Below the pieces are notes generated by a model. The model ran no database searches and had not been told where the DNA came from. It was given only the letters and a program-made list of their open reading frames with translations. Positions 36,064 through 45,064 of a DNA stretch of 64,000 nucleotides are shown piece after piece. The DNA is from Sporosarcina aquimarina (GTDB lineage: Bacteria; Bacillota; Bacilli; Bacillales_A; Planococcaceae). The stretch's first letter is position 1. Every line of letters begins with the position of its first letter. The stretch spans positions 61,362 to 125,361 of the forward strand of contig NZ_JACLBZ010000029.1 of NCBI RefSeq assembly GCF_019748715.1, read 5' to 3'. Both the position numbers and the translations under genes were made by a program.

Positions 36064-36106
36064 AGAAAAAGAACATCTAAGACAGTTACCTGAAGGGGGA
36101 ATTTTT

Positions 36107-37729
36107 ATGAAGCGATTTTTGTATGCAATGAGCGTAATCTTAGGGTTATTTATTTTAAGCGCTTGTTCGAGTGATAATGAAAAAGAGGCGGATGCTTCAA
36201 AAGGGAATGGGAGCTCAAAAGAAGGCGGTACGGTGGTCTATGCAAGAGGTGCCGACTCTGTAGGATTAGATCCGATCAATATTACAGACGGAGAATCCAT
36301 TCGAGTGACTCACGCTATTTTTGAAACTTTATTTGAGTATGATAAAGACTTGCAATTACAGCCTAAATTGGCTGAATCCTATAAAACGAGTGAAGATGGC
36401 TTAACATGGACACTTGCACTTAAAAAGGGTGTAACTTTCCATGACGGCACTGATTTTAACGCCGATGCTGTCGTGTTTAATTTTGAACGTTGGATGGATA
36501 CCGAAAACGAATATCATATCGGAGATTTCCCGTACTATCCATTCTTGTATGGTGGATTTAAAGGAGACGAAGAACATAAAATCGACTATGTGAAGGCTGT
36601 GGATGAACATACGGTAGAAATCAAGTTGAAGGAAAAGGTCGCTCCATTTATCAGCTATTTGGCAATCCCGATGTTTGGTATTGCAAGCCCGACAGCTATA
36701 GAACAGTACAACGAACGATTTTATGAAAATCCGGTAGGTACGGGACCATTCCAGTTTGATAGCTGGACACGCAATGACAAAATTGTCGTCAAAGCGAATG
36801 AGAATTATTATGTGGAAAATCAGCCGCTGCTGGATCAGATTATCTTTACAGTTGTTCCGGACAACTCGGCCCGTTTGAATGTTTTGCTGAGCGGAGAAGC
36901 AGATTTCATTGATGGGATGAATCCGGAAGACGCAAAAACCGTGGAAAAAGACGGAAAATTAAAACTCGTCAAACGACCAAGTTTCAATGAAGGCTTTATA
37001 GTGATGAATACGCAGAAAGCACCATTTGACGATGTCAAAGTGAGACAAGCGATCAATATGGCGATTGACAAGAAGGCACTTGTTGATGGGTTCTACAGTG
37101 GATTTGCAGATGTTGCAAAAAGTCCGGTGCCACCTGCTTTATGGGGGTATAACGATGAAATAGAGGATTATAAATTTGACGTAAAGGCAGCGAAAGCATT
37201 GCTTGCAGAAGCTGGCTATCCTGAAGGGTTCGAGACAGAAATCTGGGCGATGAGCAACCCTCGTCCATACCTCCCACAACCAATGAAAACAGCTGAAGCA
37301 ATCCAAGCCAATTTGGAGGAAATTGGTATCAAAGCAAAAATTGTCACTTATGAGTGGGCAACATATTTGGAAAAGACGGGTGACGGACAGCATCCAATGG
37401 CTTTATATGGATGGACTGGTGTTATGGCAGACCCAGACAACTTCCTCTACCCAAATCTGAGCAATACGAATATGGAAACCCCTGCGAACAATTTAGCGTT
37501 CTATGATAATGAAGAGTTCCAAGAATTAATTGAACAGGCACGTGTCACATTCGACCAAGATGAACGGATCGAATTGTATAAGAAAGCACAGGAACGATTC
37601 CACTTAGACGCTCCTTGGGTTCCATTGGCGCATACTACACCGCCGATCGCATTTGCTGATTATGTTAAAGGATTTGAGCCGCATCCAATGGAAAACGATA
37701 ATTATGCTGTAATGTATTTAGACAAATAA
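36107..37729 (+). CDS. Family-5 peptide/solute-binding lipoprotein of an ABC importer
   Basis: 540 residues, the usual length for OppA/DppA-type proteins. The signal peptide ends in the lipobox LSAC at about residues 17-20 and a serine-rich linker follows. Binding-fold blocks include LAESYKTSEDGLTWTLALKK, GVTFHDGTDFNADAVVFNFE and VRQAINMAIDKKALVDGFYS. No permease or ATPase genes are adjacent, so it must use a transporter encoded elsewhere. Being divergent from the RpiR/NSAR operon, it may bring in the D-amino-acid or peptide substrate. AAGGGGGAA precedes ATG. Substrate unproven. Confidence 0.88.
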   Translation: MKRFLYAMSVILGLFILSACSSDNEKEADASKGNGSSKEGGTVVYARGADSVGLDPINITDGESIRVTHAIFETLFEYDKDLQLQPKLAESYKTSEDGLTWTLALKKGVTFHDGTDFNADAVVFNFERWMDTENEYHIGDFPYYPFLYGGFKGDEEHKIDYVKAVDEHTVEIKLKEKVAPFISYLAIPMFGIASPTAIEQYNERFYENPVGTGPFQFDSWTRNDKIVVKANENYYVENQPLLDQIIFTVVPDNSARLNVLLSGEADFIDGMNPEDAKTVEKDGKLKLVKRPSFNEGFIVMNTQKAPFDDVKVRQAINMAIDKKALVDGFYSGFADVAKSPVPPALWGYNDEIEDYKFDVKAAKALLAEAGYPEGFETEIWAMSNPRPYLPQPMKTAEAIQANLEEIGIKAKIVTYEWATYLEKTGDGQHPMALYGWTGVMADPDNFLYPNLSNTNMETPANNLAFYDNEEFQELIEQARVTFDQDERIELYKKAQERFHLDAPWVPLAHTTPPIAFADYVKGFEPHPMENDNYAVMYLDK

Positions 37730-37735
37730 GAAGAA

Positions 37736-37777
37736 GTCGGCAAGAGATGACAGTCCAATCTCTTGCCGGCTTTTTTA
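37736..37777 (+). terminator. Terminator after the binding-protein gene
   Basis: GTCGGCAAGAGA pairs with TCTCTTGCCGGC, followed by TTTTTT. Confidence 0.9.
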
Positions 37778-38073
37778 TTGAATAACACTTCGTACTATAA
37801 ATAAAGACAACTAGAAAAGACTTCCAAGTATCAAAGACCTAAGGCTAACCAATTGGTCAATATTTGGGGAATAACCGGGAAATTCCTTTTAAACTACTAT
37901 GTAAGAAGTTTTCATTTTAAATTTCAGAAAAACACAATATAGACCGCCATGCAAGGGTTTAGGGCTCCTCACGTACTAATAAAATAAAAAACTTCAACAT
38001 ATTCATTTGATTTCTTAATTAATTGAGAGTATAGTGTACAACTGCTATGCAAACTATGTTAATTGGGGGAACC
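37778..38073. other. Intergenic region before the BCCT gene
   Basis: 296 bases, AT-rich, with no open frame carrying a ribosome site. It contains the promoter listed at 38007-38035 and otherwise nothing I can identify. Confidence 0.5.
38007..38035 (+). promoter_or_regulatory. Sigma-A promoter of the BCCT transporter gene
   Basis: TTGATT, exact 17-base spacer, TATAGT, ending 38 bases before the ATG. Confidence 0.65.
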
Positions 38074-39555
38074 ATGAAGAAAATTTCAAATGTCTTTTAC
38101 ATTACAATAGGGTTGATCATCTTGGCTGTTGGCTATGGTGTAATTGATCCAGAACATTTTGAGCAGATCACAAACTCCGGCAAAGCATTTGTAGCATCAT
38201 CGTTTGGTTGGTATTACATGTTGCTCATGACTGCACTCTTGTTACTCAGTATTTTTATGATATTCAGCCCTTATGGAAAGATTCGTTTAGGAAAAGATTC
38301 GGATCGACCGCAATTCTCTACAATTACATGGATTGCAATGCTTTTCTCTGCAGGCATGGGAATTGGTTTGGTTTTCTACGGTGCTGCAGAACCTATATCC
38401 CACTACGCTGTTCCGGCTACTGAAGATCCTTTCACAGCTGCCGCATTTAAAGAATCGATGCGAAAAACATTTTTACATTATGGTCTTCACATCTGGGCAT
38501 TGTATGGAATGGTAGCATTGGCTTTAGCATATTCTCAGTTTCGAAAAGGTGAACCTGGTTTAATTTCAGCAACACTGAAGCCGATTTTTGGAGCGAAGAT
38601 GAAAGGTCCTTGGGGGACAGTAATTGATGTTCTTGCTGTTTTTGCAACAGCTTTTGGCGTAGCAACCTCCCTCGGCTTTGGCGCAGTTCAAATTAATGCA
38701 GGTTTGAATTATTTATTCGGATTCTCGATCGGTATACAGTCTCAATTTATCATTGTAACTGTCGTGACGTTTTTGTTTATCGGCTCCGCGTGGTCAGGGT
38801 TAAATAAAGGAATACGATATCTATCCAACACGAATTTGATATTAGCTGTCGCGCTTTTAGGGTTTATTTTAATCTTAGGACCGACATTGTTGATCTTGAA
38901 TATGTTCACAGATTCAGTTGGGGGCTATTTTACTCATCTCATCGAAATGAGTATGGGAACAGCTCCGTTGAATGGAGAAAATCGAGGGTGGCTTGACGGT
39001 TGGACAATTTTCTACTGGGCTTGGTGGATTTCTTGGTCTCCATTCGTCAGTATGTTCATTGCGCGTGTCTCAAAAGGACGCACAATCCGTGAGTTTATGG
39101 CGGGTGTGCTACTCGTTCCATCATTCTTCGGTTTTATCTGGTTTGCTGCGTTCGGTTCGACAGCTGTAGATATACAGAATTCAGGCGCAGTGGACTTGGC
39201 ATCTTTAGATATTGAGATAGTTGTGTTTGAAATGTTTAACGAGCTACCATTGTCGTTCTTGATCTCGTTATTCGCCATTCTTCTTGTGACATCTTTCTTC
39301 ATCACATCAGCAGATTCTGCTACATATGTGCTCGGAATGCAGTCAACGTATGGCTCATTGACGCCGCCGAATTCTGTGAAGGTCATTTGGGGAATCATTC
39401 AATCTGCAATTGCATTGATCTTACTTTCAGTAGGTGGTCTCGCTGCTTTGCAAAATACAATCATTATAGCGGCCTTGCCGTTCTCGTTCATCGTCGTGCT
39501 GATGATTTACTCCTTATTCAAATCCTTGAATCAGGAATTGTACAAAATGAAATAA
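38074..39555 (+). CDS. BCCT family betaine/choline/carnitine transporter
   Basis: 493 residues from the ATG at 38074 (GGGGGAACC just upstream); the in-frame ATG at 38047 lacks a ribosome site. Twelve membrane segments. The signature WTIFYWAWWISWSPFVSMFI near residues 300-320 is the BCCT tryptophan-rich substrate and sodium site, and FSAGMGIGLVFYGAAEP near 90-106 is also diagnostic. These carriers import trimethylammonium compounds such as glycine betaine for osmoprotection, usually with sodium. The charged C-terminal tail is short, so osmosensing as in BetP is not suggested. Confidence 0.93.
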   Translation: MKKISNVFYITIGLIILAVGYGVIDPEHFEQITNSGKAFVASSFGWYYMLLMTALLLLSIFMIFSPYGKIRLGKDSDRPQFSTITWIAMLFSAGMGIGLVFYGAAEPISHYAVPATEDPFTAAAFKESMRKTFLHYGLHIWALYGMVALALAYSQFRKGEPGLISATLKPIFGAKMKGPWGTVIDVLAVFATAFGVATSLGFGAVQINAGLNYLFGFSIGIQSQFIIVTVVTFLFIGSAWSGLNKGIRYLSNTNLILAVALLGFILILGPTLLILNMFTDSVGGYFTHLIEMSMGTAPLNGENRGWLDGWTIFYWAWWISWSPFVSMFIARVSKGRTIREFMAGVLLVPSFFGFIWFAAFGSTAVDIQNSGAVDLASLDIEIVVFEMFNELPLSFLISLFAILLVTSFFITSADSATYVLGMQSTYGSLTPPNSVKVIWGIIQSAIALILLSVGGLAALQNTIIIAALPFSFIVVLMIYSLFKSLNQELYKMK

Positions 39556-39557
39556 TG

Positions 39558-39592
39558 GAAGGAACATGTGGATGGTCACATGTTCCTTTTTG
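39558..39592 (+). terminator. Terminator after the BCCT gene
   Basis: AAGGAACATGTG faces CACATGTTCCTT with a six-base loop, then TTT. Confidence 0.88.
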
Positions 39593-39661
39593 AATTGATT
39601 TTGACGGTTCCTAGGCTACATGATACGATCAATTCAATATTTTAGGATCGGAGGACAAGAG

Positions 39662-40126
39662 ATGAACATCGAAGGAAAACTCAAAGAACTAGGAATTGAA
39701 TTACCACCAGCTTCACGGCCTATGGCGAACTATCAGATGACTGCCCGTCTGGGAAGTGCACTTTACACATCAGGTGCCGGTTATATGCGTGAAGGAAAAG
39801 CAATGATTACAGGAAAACTGGGCGATGATGTTTCAATGGAGCAAGGCTATCAGGCAGCCCGAGAAACGGCTCTTCAGTTAATGAGCAATCTGCGGGCCGA
39901 GCTTGGTTCATTGGATAAAATCAAAAGCTTTGTGAAGATCTTAGGCTTTGTTAATTCGACTGATGATTTTATTCGGCAGCCGGAAGTGATCAACGGAGCA
40001 TCAGATGTTATTGTCGAAGTGTTTGGCGACAAAGGAGAGCATGCTCGCTCAGCGATCGGCGTCAATACGCTTCCGTTTGATATTCCTGTCGAAATTGAGC
40101 TTATTGTGGAAGTGGAAGAAGAATAA
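39662..40126 (+). CDS. RidA/YjgF-family protein
   Basis: 154 residues from the ATG at 39662, which has ATCGGAGGAC upstream. The trimer-forming fold and motif YTSGAG near residue 36 place it in the RidA superfamily. The classical RidA enzymes hydrolyse reactive enamine/imine intermediates of PLP enzymes. This variant is longer than the 125-residue archetype and its catalytic arginine is not clear to me, so it may belong to one of the YjgF subfamilies of unknown function. Possibly single-gene unit with terminator. Confidence 0.82.
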   Translation: MNIEGKLKELGIELPPASRPMANYQMTARLGSALYTSGAGYMREGKAMITGKLGDDVSMEQGYQAARETALQLMSNLRAELGSLDKIKSFVKILGFVNSTDDFIRQPEVINGASDVIVEVFGDKGEHARSAIGVNTLPFDIPVEIELIVEVEEE

Positions 40127-40129
40127 TCG

Positions 40130-40158
40130 AGCCAGCCTATAATGAGGCTGGTTTTTTG
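40130..40158 (+). terminator. Terminator after the RidA-like gene
   Basis: GCCAGCCT pairs with AGGCTGGT around ATAATG, followed by TTTTT. Confidence 0.85.
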
Positions 40159-40294
40159 TTTTTAAAGCAATTGGAAGTCGAGGATGGTAAAATAATAGAA
40201 ACAGCTATGATCAACGCATTACTGTCCAAGTGTTCTTGTTGTACAGTAATTGTTTTTTAGAATATCAATGAATAAAAAGGAATAGGTGTACATC

Positions 40295-41851
40295 ATGAGT
40301 TTATTAACAGTGAAAAATATTAGTCATGGATTTGGAGATCGGGCGATTTTCGATGACGTGTCGTTTCGTTTGTTGGCAGGGGAACATATCGGATTGATAG
40401 GTGCGAACGGAGAAGGGAAATCTACGTTCATGAATATCATCACGCACAAGCTGGAGCCAGATGCAGGGACAGTGAATTGGTCGAAACGTGTACGGATTGG
40501 ATATTTGGATCAACATGCCGTTTTGAAACAAGGAATGTCGATTCGCGATGTATTGCGTACGGCATTTCAGTATTTATACGATATGGAAACTGAAATGAAT
40601 GAACTGTTTGCTAAGATGGGTGAAGTAGAGCCGGATGAATTGGAAAGCCTTTTGGAAGAGACGGGACAGATTCAGGACACATTGGAGCAAAGTGGATTTT
40701 ATATGATCGATGCGAAAGTGGAAGAAGTGGCGAACGGTCTTGGTTTGAATGAATTCGGTCTGGATCGGGACGTACACGACTTAAGTGGTGGACAACGGAC
40801 CAAAGTATTGCTAGCGAAGCTTTTGCTTGAGAAGCCGGATATTTTGCTGTTGGATGAGCCAACGAACTACTTGGACGTAGAACATATCGAGTGGCTACGT
40901 ACCTACTTACAGGAATACCCTGGTGCATTTATTTTGATTTCGCACGATATTCCATTTTTGAACAGTGTCATCAATTTAATTTATCATATGCAAAATCAGA
41001 AAATTAATCGCTACCCAGGCGATTATAACGAGTTTTTGCGCGTGCATGAGATGAAACAACAGCAAGTGGAAGCTGCGTATAAGAAGCAACAGAAAGAAAT
41101 CGCCAATTTGAAAGATTTCGTTGCACGTAATAAAGCAAATGCTGCGACAAGCCGAATGGCGATGTCCCGTCAGAAGAAGCTGGATAAAATGGATGTAATT
41201 GAACTGGACTCTGAAAAGCCGAAGCCGCATTTTGATTTCAAAACGGCACGGACGCCAGGTAAGTATTTATTCGAAACGACTGGACTCGTAATTGGTTATG
41301 ACGAGCCCCTTTCAAAACCACTCGACCTGACGATGGAACGAGGACAAAAAATTGCATTGGCAGGAGCGAACGGTATTGGGAAAACAACACTTTTGAAAAG
41401 TATTCTCGGTGAAATTCCGGCTTTGCAAGGAAAAGTAGAGCAGGGAGAACATTTATCCATTGGTTATTTTGAACAGGAAATGAAAGCTGAGACAGATAAT
41501 ACATGTCTGGAAGAAATTTGGAGTGAGTTTCCGCACTTTGCACAATATGAAGTACGTGCTGCTTTAGCACGTGTCGGATTGACGACGAAGCATATCGAGA
41601 GCAAAGTGAAAGTGTTAAGTGGAGGGGAACGTGCGAAAGTACGACTATGTAAGCTGGTAAATCAGGAGACAAATTTATTGGTACTGGATGAGCCGACCAA
41701 TCACTTGGATGCTGATGCAAAAGAAGAGTTGAAGCGTGCATTGAAAGAATATAAGGGCAGTATCTTACTCATCTCACATGAACCCGATTTTTATGAAGAT
41801 GTTGTTTCAACCGTGTGGAATGGCGAAACATGGACGACAAAATTTTTTTAA
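40295..41851 (+). CDS. ABC-F ATPase, YfmM-like
   Basis: 518 residues from the ATG at 40295; a GTG three codons earlier is possible. Two ABC domains: Walker A GANGEGKST (about 35-43) and GANGIGKTT, signatures LSGGQRTKV and LSGGERAKV, Walker B LLLDEPTNYLD and LVLDEPTNHLD. The linker (about 245-300) is highly basic, as in translation-associated ABC-F factors. The N-terminal MSLLTVKNISHGFGDRAIF resembles B. subtilis YfmM, which is recalled and not verified. In contrast to the ABC-F gene at 25-26.6 kb there is no attenuator upstream, so it is probably housekeeping. Confidence 0.85.
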   Translation: MSLLTVKNISHGFGDRAIFDDVSFRLLAGEHIGLIGANGEGKSTFMNIITHKLEPDAGTVNWSKRVRIGYLDQHAVLKQGMSIRDVLRTAFQYLYDMETEMNELFAKMGEVEPDELESLLEETGQIQDTLEQSGFYMIDAKVEEVANGLGLNEFGLDRDVHDLSGGQRTKVLLAKLLLEKPDILLLDEPTNYLDVEHIEWLRTYLQEYPGAFILISHDIPFLNSVINLIYHMQNQKINRYPGDYNEFLRVHEMKQQQVEAAYKKQQKEIANLKDFVARNKANAATSRMAMSRQKKLDKMDVIELDSEKPKPHFDFKTARTPGKYLFETTGLVIGYDEPLSKPLDLTMERGQKIALAGANGIGKTTLLKSILGEIPALQGKVEQGEHLSIGYFEQEMKAETDNTCLEEIWSEFPHFAQYEVRAALARVGLTTKHIESKVKVLSGGERAKVRLCKLVNQETNLLVLDEPTNHLDADAKEELKRALKEYKGSILLISHEPDFYEDVVSTVWNGETWTTKFF

Positions 41852-41868
41852 TTGACAAAATCCTACAA

Positions 41869-41884
41869 TGTTCCACGTGAAACG
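41869..41884. other. parS-like ParB/Spo0J binding site
   Basis: TGTTCCACGTGAAACG matches the 16-bp parS consensus TGTTNCACGTGAAACA at 15 of 16 positions. It lies between the stop of the ABC-F gene and its terminator, outside coding sequence. ParB loads here in Bacillales and spreads for chromosome segregation, so this region is expected to lie in the origin-proximal part of the chromosome. Confidence 0.85.
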
Positions 41885-41888
41885 TTAA

Positions 41889-41922
41889 AAAATCCAGCCG
41901 TTTACTTGGTTGGGTTTTTTAC
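41889..41922 (+). terminator. Terminator after the YfmM-like gene
   Basis: AATCCAGCC pairs with GGTTGGGTT (G-U pairs), then TTTTTT. The parS site is just upstream of it. Confidence 0.7.
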
Positions 41923-41995
41923 TTACTATTTACTTACTCAATTTTAAACAAGAGTTATTTAGTTAGATAAGAATGAGACAGATGAGGATTTAAAA

Positions 41996-42045
41996 GCCAG
42001 AACGATATATCCTTTAAAGGATGTGTCGTTCTGGCGTTTTTTAAT
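41996..42045. terminator. Bidirectional terminator before the siderophore operon end
   Basis: GCCAGAACGA (41996-42005) pairs with TCGTTCTGGC (42026-42035) around a long A/T-rich interior palindrome, with TTTTTT on the plus strand and TTTT on the minus strand. Confidence 0.8.
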
Positions 42046-43053
42046 TCATTTTTTCAATAGCAAGTAACAAAAGTACGGGGCTCCTATCAATGAGACGATG
42101 ATGCCTGCGGGAATTCCATCTGGTTCTAAAATATTCCGTCCCAACGTATCCGCTAGCAACAATAGAAAGCTACCGATCAGAATGGCAATAGGTAAATTCA
42201 ATCGATGGCGCGGGCCAACTAAGGACTTTGCAATATGTGGCGCCATTAAACCAATAAATGCAATTCCGCCTGTAACAGATACAGCAGAAGCAGCTAATGC
42301 AACTGCTATAAGTAACAAAATCAACCGTTCTCGTTCAACTGAAACACCAACCCCTGTAGATATAGATTCATTCAGACCTAATAAATCCAATCGATATGTT
42401 TTATAGAGAGCGAAAGGTATCAATATCAGCAGCCAAGGCAGAAGAGCCCAAATATACGGCCAATCAGTGCCCCAAATATTACCTGCAATCCACCTGGAAA
42501 TGAAATCAACCTTTTCCCGTTTAGCAGAGGAGGTGATCACAACCATGATTCCAGAAAGTGCCATGGAAAACCCAATTCCGACAAGTACAAGCCGCATAGG
42601 CTGCAGTCCGGATTTACGGCTGTATGCAAATAGATAAATGAGAACGGACGTCACAATAGCACCTGCAAATCCTGCCAGCGGTAAGAAAAATGAGAATGAT
42701 CCTGCTTCGATCGGGAAAAATAGGAAGAATATTGCAATCGCCACGCCAGCGCCTGAATTAATTCCGATAATTCCAGGATCGGCTAAATCATTTCGTGTAA
42801 TTCCTTGTAAAATAGCACCGGACAGGGCGAGTGCGGCACCGGCTAGAAGGGTGATGATGATTCGCGGAAGACGGATCGAAAACAGTACGAATTCTTCTTT
42901 GAATGTTCCTTGACCAAGTAAAGTAGGGATTATTCGATTCCATTCGATAGATGCATAGCCAAGTCCCATCGCAACTGTGGTCAGCAGCAATATTAAAACA
43001 GTTAAGCAGCCGGCTAAGAGACGCTGCTTTTTTCTTGTAGCGGGAAGAATCAT
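42046..43053 (-). CDS. FecCD-family siderophore ABC permease (second)
   Basis: 335 residues, about ten membrane segments. The FecCD motif LALSGAILQGITRNDLADPGIIGINSG is recognised near residues 78-105 (shortened here). It is the last gene of the operon and overlaps the other permease gene by four bases (ATGA). The two form the heterodimeric channel of an iron-siderophore importer, FhuB/FhuG type. Fur control is expected through the upstream box. Confidence 0.92.
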   Translation of the reverse strand: MILPATRKKQRLLAGCLTVLILLLTTVAMGLGYASIEWNRIIPTLLGQGTFKEEFVLFSIRLPRIIITLLAGAALALSGAILQGITRNDLADPGIIGINSGAGVAIAIFFLFFPIEAGSFSFFLPLAGFAGAIVTSVLIYLFAYSRKSGLQPMRLVLVGIGFSMALSGIMVVITSSAKREKVDFISRWIAGNIWGTDWPYIWALLPWLLILIPFALYKTYRLDLLGLNESISTGVGVSVERERLILLLIAVALAASAVSVTGGIAFIGLMAPHIAKSLVGPRHRLNLPIAILIGSFLLLLADTLGRNILEPDGIPAGIIVSLIGAPYFCYLLLKK

Positions 43054-44057
43054 GAGAATGCACGGCCTCCTTTACGGACAATCACTAAAAAGAACGGTAG
43101 ACCAATTATAGCAATCAAAGCGGCTACAGGTGTTTCAAAAGGTGCCTGCAAGGTTCTGCCGAGTATATCAGCGAGCAACATAAAGCTTCCGCCTATTACT
43201 ACGGATACAGGGATGATGAATCGATAATCCGTTCCGACGATTGCACGTACAATATGCGGAATCATGAGTCCTACAAACGCCAGATTGCCGACTAATGCCA
43301 CTGCGGCTCCGGCCAATAGAATAATGATTAGGAATAGAATGACTTTCACTTTGAAGGTATTTTGTCCAAGTCCAATTGCAACCTCTTCATTTAAGCTCAA
43401 TAAAGTCAGCTGGCGGGACAGCAAAATTGCGATGAAAATCCCAGCGAGAATGACAGGCACGATCACCTGCAGCTGTCCCCATGCAGTGCCGATCAATCCG
43501 CCTGCAGTCCACATGGAAACATCTTTGGAAATCTTAAAATACAGACCAACCCCTTCTGCAATTGCAAATAAGAAGGTGGACACTGCAGCTCCGGCCAGAA
43601 CCAATCGAATAGGCGCGAATCCTCCACGTTTGGCAGAGGCGATACCGAAAACGAGAAGAGCGCCGACAGCAGATCCTATGAAGCAAGCAATCATAATTCC
43701 AAAATAATTAACGGCAGGCACCAATGCAAGAGTAATAGCCAGAGCGGCATTGGCCCCGGCAGTCAGTCCGAGTAGTCCAGGATCTGCCAGCGGATTTCTT
43801 GTCATGCCTTGCATGATGGCCCCTGAGACCGCTAACGCGGCGCCGACAGCCAGTGCACCGATTTCGCGAGGCATACGGATTTCCTTTAGGATCAGAGCGC
43901 TTTGTTGTTTGCTGCCTGTGAATGACAGCCAGACATCCCTCCAGGAAGTGTGGGCTGCTCCAAGCTTCATAGCCAGCAGAAATACAATCAATAAAAGCAG
44001 TATACTCGCCAGCAACTTGATTCTAAAAGGAGTAGTTTTTCTTTTCTGTTCTTTCAT
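43050..44057 (-). CDS. FecCD-family siderophore ABC permease (first)
   Basis: 335 residues from the ATG at 44057, with AGGAACGG upstream; an in-frame ATG at 44084 sits on the terminator hairpin and has no ribosome site. About ten membrane helices with the FecCD pattern ALAVSGAIMQGMTRNPLADP. It partners the next permease and the ATPase at 45061 in iron-hydroxamate uptake. A terminator-like hairpin lies between this gene and the binding-protein gene. Confidence 0.92.
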   Translation of the reverse strand: MKEQKRKTTPFRIKLLASILLLLIVFLLAMKLGAAHTSWRDVWLSFTGSKQQSALILKEIRMPREIGALAVGAALAVSGAIMQGMTRNPLADPGLLGLTAGANAALAITLALVPAVNYFGIMIACFIGSAVGALLVFGIASAKRGGFAPIRLVLAGAAVSTFLFAIAEGVGLYFKISKDVSMWTAGGLIGTAWGQLQVIVPVILAGIFIAILLSRQLTLLSLNEEVAIGLGQNTFKVKVILFLIIILLAGAAVALVGNLAFVGLMIPHIVRAIVGTDYRFIIPVSVVIGGSFMLLADILGRTLQAPFETPVAALIAIIGLPFFLVIVRKGGRAFS

Positions 44058-44083
44058 TTGGACCGTTCCTGCCTTTCCGTTCA

Positions 44084-44124
44084 TTAAAAAAGGAGCCCGC
44101 TTCTGTGGTAGAGGGGCTCTCTGT
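44084..44124 (-). terminator. Intra-operon attenuator hairpin
   Basis: Minus strand: GAGCCCC pairs with GGGCTC across 14 bases, followed by CTTTTTTAAT. It lies after the binding-protein gene and before the permease genes and would make the lipoprotein more abundant than the permeases. Confidence 0.7.
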
Positions 44125-44131
44125 TCGATTA

Positions 44132-45064
44132 TTAGTTAGTGCCCAAAAAATGCTTTGTAAAGAATTCTAGTTGATATTCCAATGTCAGCGGATCGTTGAA
44201 ATAAAATTCCTCTCCATTGGCTTCAAACACTTGATTGTTCTTCACTGCCGGGATATTTTTATAGGTATCTGTTTCCATGAAGGAATTATCCGCTGCATCA
44301 AAGGAACTTAAGATCATGTAGTCTCCTGCAAATTCAGGCAACACTTCAGTGGAAAGTGCGTAATAGCCTGGTTCCATTGCCATTTCTTTTACTTTCTCGG
44401 GCATAGCAAGTTTCATTTCTTGATAAAGGATTTCTGTACCGCGCCCCCAACTGTCGCCATAAACATATAATTGTTTGTCAAAGTTTTCGATAACAGAAAC
44501 GGTAGAATCTTCACCGATTTTTTCTTTAATCTTTTTACCTGTATCTTGTGCACGCTGTTTAAAGTCTTCCACCCACTTTGTCGCTTCTTCCTCTTTGTTG
44601 AGAAGTTTTCCAATTTCAATATGTTGTGTCAGATAATCTACTTTGCCGTATGTATAGGTCACAGTAGGAGCAATTTCCTTCAATTTATCAATATTTTTAG
44701 TGGTAGAAAATCCAATAATTAAATCGGGTTCAAGTTCAATGATTTTCTCGATGTTTTCTTCGGATACTTCTTCTACGTCACGTAACGCGGAATCAAAACG
44801 GGGATTCGACTTTGACCATGAATCGACGCCGATCAAATTTACGTCAAGTGCCATAACATTACCAGCAAAGCTGGCCAGCACCACGACTTTTTGTGGATCT
44901 GCCGGGACTTCCACTGGACCATCTTCGGATTCATATGTGATCGTATCGCTTTTTCCTTCGTCTTCTGTCATTGTGTTTTTATTCGATGATTCATCCTGCT
45001 TGTTTCCACAAGCCCCTAACGCAAGTGCGAGAAGCAAAATGGCGGGTAATATAAATTTCTTCAT
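44132..45064 (-). CDS. Iron-siderophore binding lipoprotein (FhuD/YxeB-like)
   Basis: 310 residues. The signal peptide ends with LGACG (lipobox; Cys19). A class III binding-protein fold follows, two lobes joined by a long helix, with the typical lobes VVVLASFAGNVMALDVNLIGV and AMEPGYYALSTEVLPEF. The FhuD-like core GRGTEILYQEMKLAMP points to hydroxamate siderophores, possibly ferrioxamine or ferrichrome. It overlaps the ATPase stop (ATGA). Context with two FecCD permeases and Fur box confirms iron import. The substrate remains a family-level inference. Confidence 0.9.
   Translation of the reverse strand: MKKFILPAILLLALALGACGNKQDESSNKNTMTEDEGKSDTITYESEDGPVEVPADPQKVVVLASFAGNVMALDVNLIGVDSWSKSNPRFDSALRDVEEVSEENIEKIIELEPDLIIGFSTTKNIDKLKEIAPTVTYTYGKVDYLTQHIEIGKLLNKEEEATKWVEDFKQRAQDTGKKIKEKIGEDSTVSVIENFDKQLYVYGDSWGRGTEILYQEMKLAMPEKVKEMAMEPGYYALSTEVLPEFAGDYMILSSFDAADNSFMETDTYKNIPAVKNNQVFEANGEEFYFNDPLTLEYQLEFFTKHFLGTN

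Noticed and set aside
41238..41741. 167-codon antisense frame in the YfmM-like gene
   Set aside because: Mirror of codon usage; no ribosome site; fully inside a conserved gene.
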